From Bacteriovoracaceae bacterium UBA4097 (GTDB taxonomy: Bacteria; Bdellovibrionota; Bacteriovoracia; Bacteriovoracales; Bacteriovoracaceae): 22,438 bases of DNA. The notes beneath the pieces were generated by a model, which had not been told where the DNA came from, searched no databases, and was given only the letters and a program-made list of their open reading frames with translations. The stretch is from assembly GCA_002381765.1 (NCBI GenBank), contig DFXX01000085.1, forward strand, positions 10,240 to 32,677. Direction: 5' to 3'. The translations under genes and the position numbers were made by a program. Below are positions 22,033 through 22,438 of the stretch, piece by piece; within the stretch, counting starts at the first letter, position 1, and each line of letters opens with the position of its first letter.

Positions 22033-22115
22033 TAGATGAGATCATCTCACTTCTCATCTATCCATGTATAACTCCCCTACAAATTAAATTAATCAACTTT
22101 CTTCAGGAGAAGAAG
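22033..22115 (+). promoter_or_regulatory. Expression platform and ribosome site of lysC
   Basis: A hairpin TAGATGAGA (22033-22041) / TCTCATCTA (22052-22060) directly follows the aptamer; its CTTCTC (22050-22055) is complementary to GAGAAG in the ribosome site. Next to the start codon, TTCTTC (22099-22104) and GAAGAA (22109-22114) can form a hairpin that leaves AGGA in the loop. The competition between these pairings is inferred by eye. Confidence 0.5.
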
Positions 22116-22438
22116 ATGAAGCGCTCTTTAATTGTCTCGAAGTTTGGTGGAACATCTATGGGTGACTTTGCTTCCATGCAAAGAAGTGCCACTATTTGCG
22201 TCGAACGAGGCTCCTCTATTGTTGTGGTTTCGGCCACTTCGGGGACGACCGATAAGTTGATTGAAATCGCTAAACTGGCAGGTGCGGGGAAGCTTGAGGA
22301 GTGCGAGAAATGCGTTTTTCAAGTCAAAGAAAGGCATCTGGGTCTACTGAAAGAAACGGGAAGTAACGAAGAAACCGCTAATATTCTACAGGGTTATTTC
22401 ACTGAGCTAGAACTCCTGGTGCAAAATATATCGCTTTT
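22116..22438 (+). CDS. lysC: Aspartate kinase (lysine-sensitive type), 5' part only
   Basis: 107 codons are visible before the window ends. The enzyme phosphorylates aspartate, the first step of the aspartate family. The start MKRSLIVSKFGGTSMGDFAS holds the amino-acid-kinase motif KFGGTS; SIVVVSATSGTTDKLIEIAK matches the second conserved block (V.SA..G.T..L). Overall it resembles E. coli LysC (aspartokinase III) more than the Bacillus alpha/beta type. AGGAGAAG (22105-22112) precedes ATG 22116. It is controlled by the lysine riboswitch in its leader and is divergent from asd. The catalytic C-terminal part and ACT domains lie outside the window. Confidence 0.95.
   Translation, partial: MKRSLIVSKFGGTSMGDFASMQRSATICVERGSSIVVVSATSGTTDKLIEIAKLAGAGKLEECEKCVFQVKERHLGLLKETGSNEETANILQGYFTELELLVQNISL

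Noticed and set aside
22033..22060. Hairpin after the lysine aptamer as an intrinsic terminator
   Set aside because: No T run follows the stem; the next bases are TCCATG.

Overview
The window (about 22.4 kb, AT-leaning, dense, no mobile element, no rRNA/tRNA, no CRISPR) looks like an ordinary chromosomal segment of a Gram-negative bacterium: it has several lipoproteins with lipoboxes, exported small proteins, an E. coli-type Asd/LysC pair and a PutA. The mix of a SWIB protein with an H1-like lysine-rich tail, a polysaccharide deacetylase lipoprotein, degenerate receiver/PilZ-like proteins and many unrecognised small exported proteins suggests a Bdellovibrio-and-like organism (Bdellovibrionota, perhaps Bacteriovoracales). 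That placement is inference from gene content, not from a marker gene.

Layout, left to right. A 3'-truncated thiamine pyrophosphokinase gene (minus) faces an unknown 218-aa protein. Then come a GNAT-like acetyltransferase, the H1-like/SWIB protein with a clear terminator, and an orphan OppA-type lipoprotein with a terminator (all plus). An exported unknown protein (minus) diverges from a very long bifunctional putA (plus). Convergent to putA is a two-gene minus operon: a NodB-type deacetylase lipoprotein translationally coupled to a Cys-rich lipoprotein. Divergent from it is a plus operon of a winged-helix-like protein and TrmK, followed by a 552-aa protein with two receiver-like and two PilZ-like segments and a small membrane protein. 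A minus operon MoxR ATPase - DUF58 - transglutaminase (TgpA-like) follows. Then there are three very small plus genes with two strong intergenic hairpins, two small exported minus genes, asd (minus) and, divergently, lysC (plus, truncated by the window end) preceded by a lysine riboswitch.

How the genes work together: asd and lysC are the first two enzymes of the aspartate family (lysine/threonine/methionine/diaminopimelate), and lysine feedback acts through the riboswitch. MoxR-DUF58-transglutaminase is a widespread envelope-associated module. PutA burns proline to glutamate, and OppA would feed peptide uptake, which fits an amino-acid/peptide-consuming lifestyle.

The most unusual signal is a group of four genes (starts at 5504 minus, 12840 plus, 14545 plus, 18419 minus) that have no Shine-Dalgarno sequence. 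Each instead carries a TANNNT -10 box ending exactly 6 nt before the ATG, with a -35-like hexamer at usable spacing. This predicts that the mRNA begins at the A of the ATG (leaderless). Genes with a good Shine-Dalgarno in the same window do not show this arrangement.
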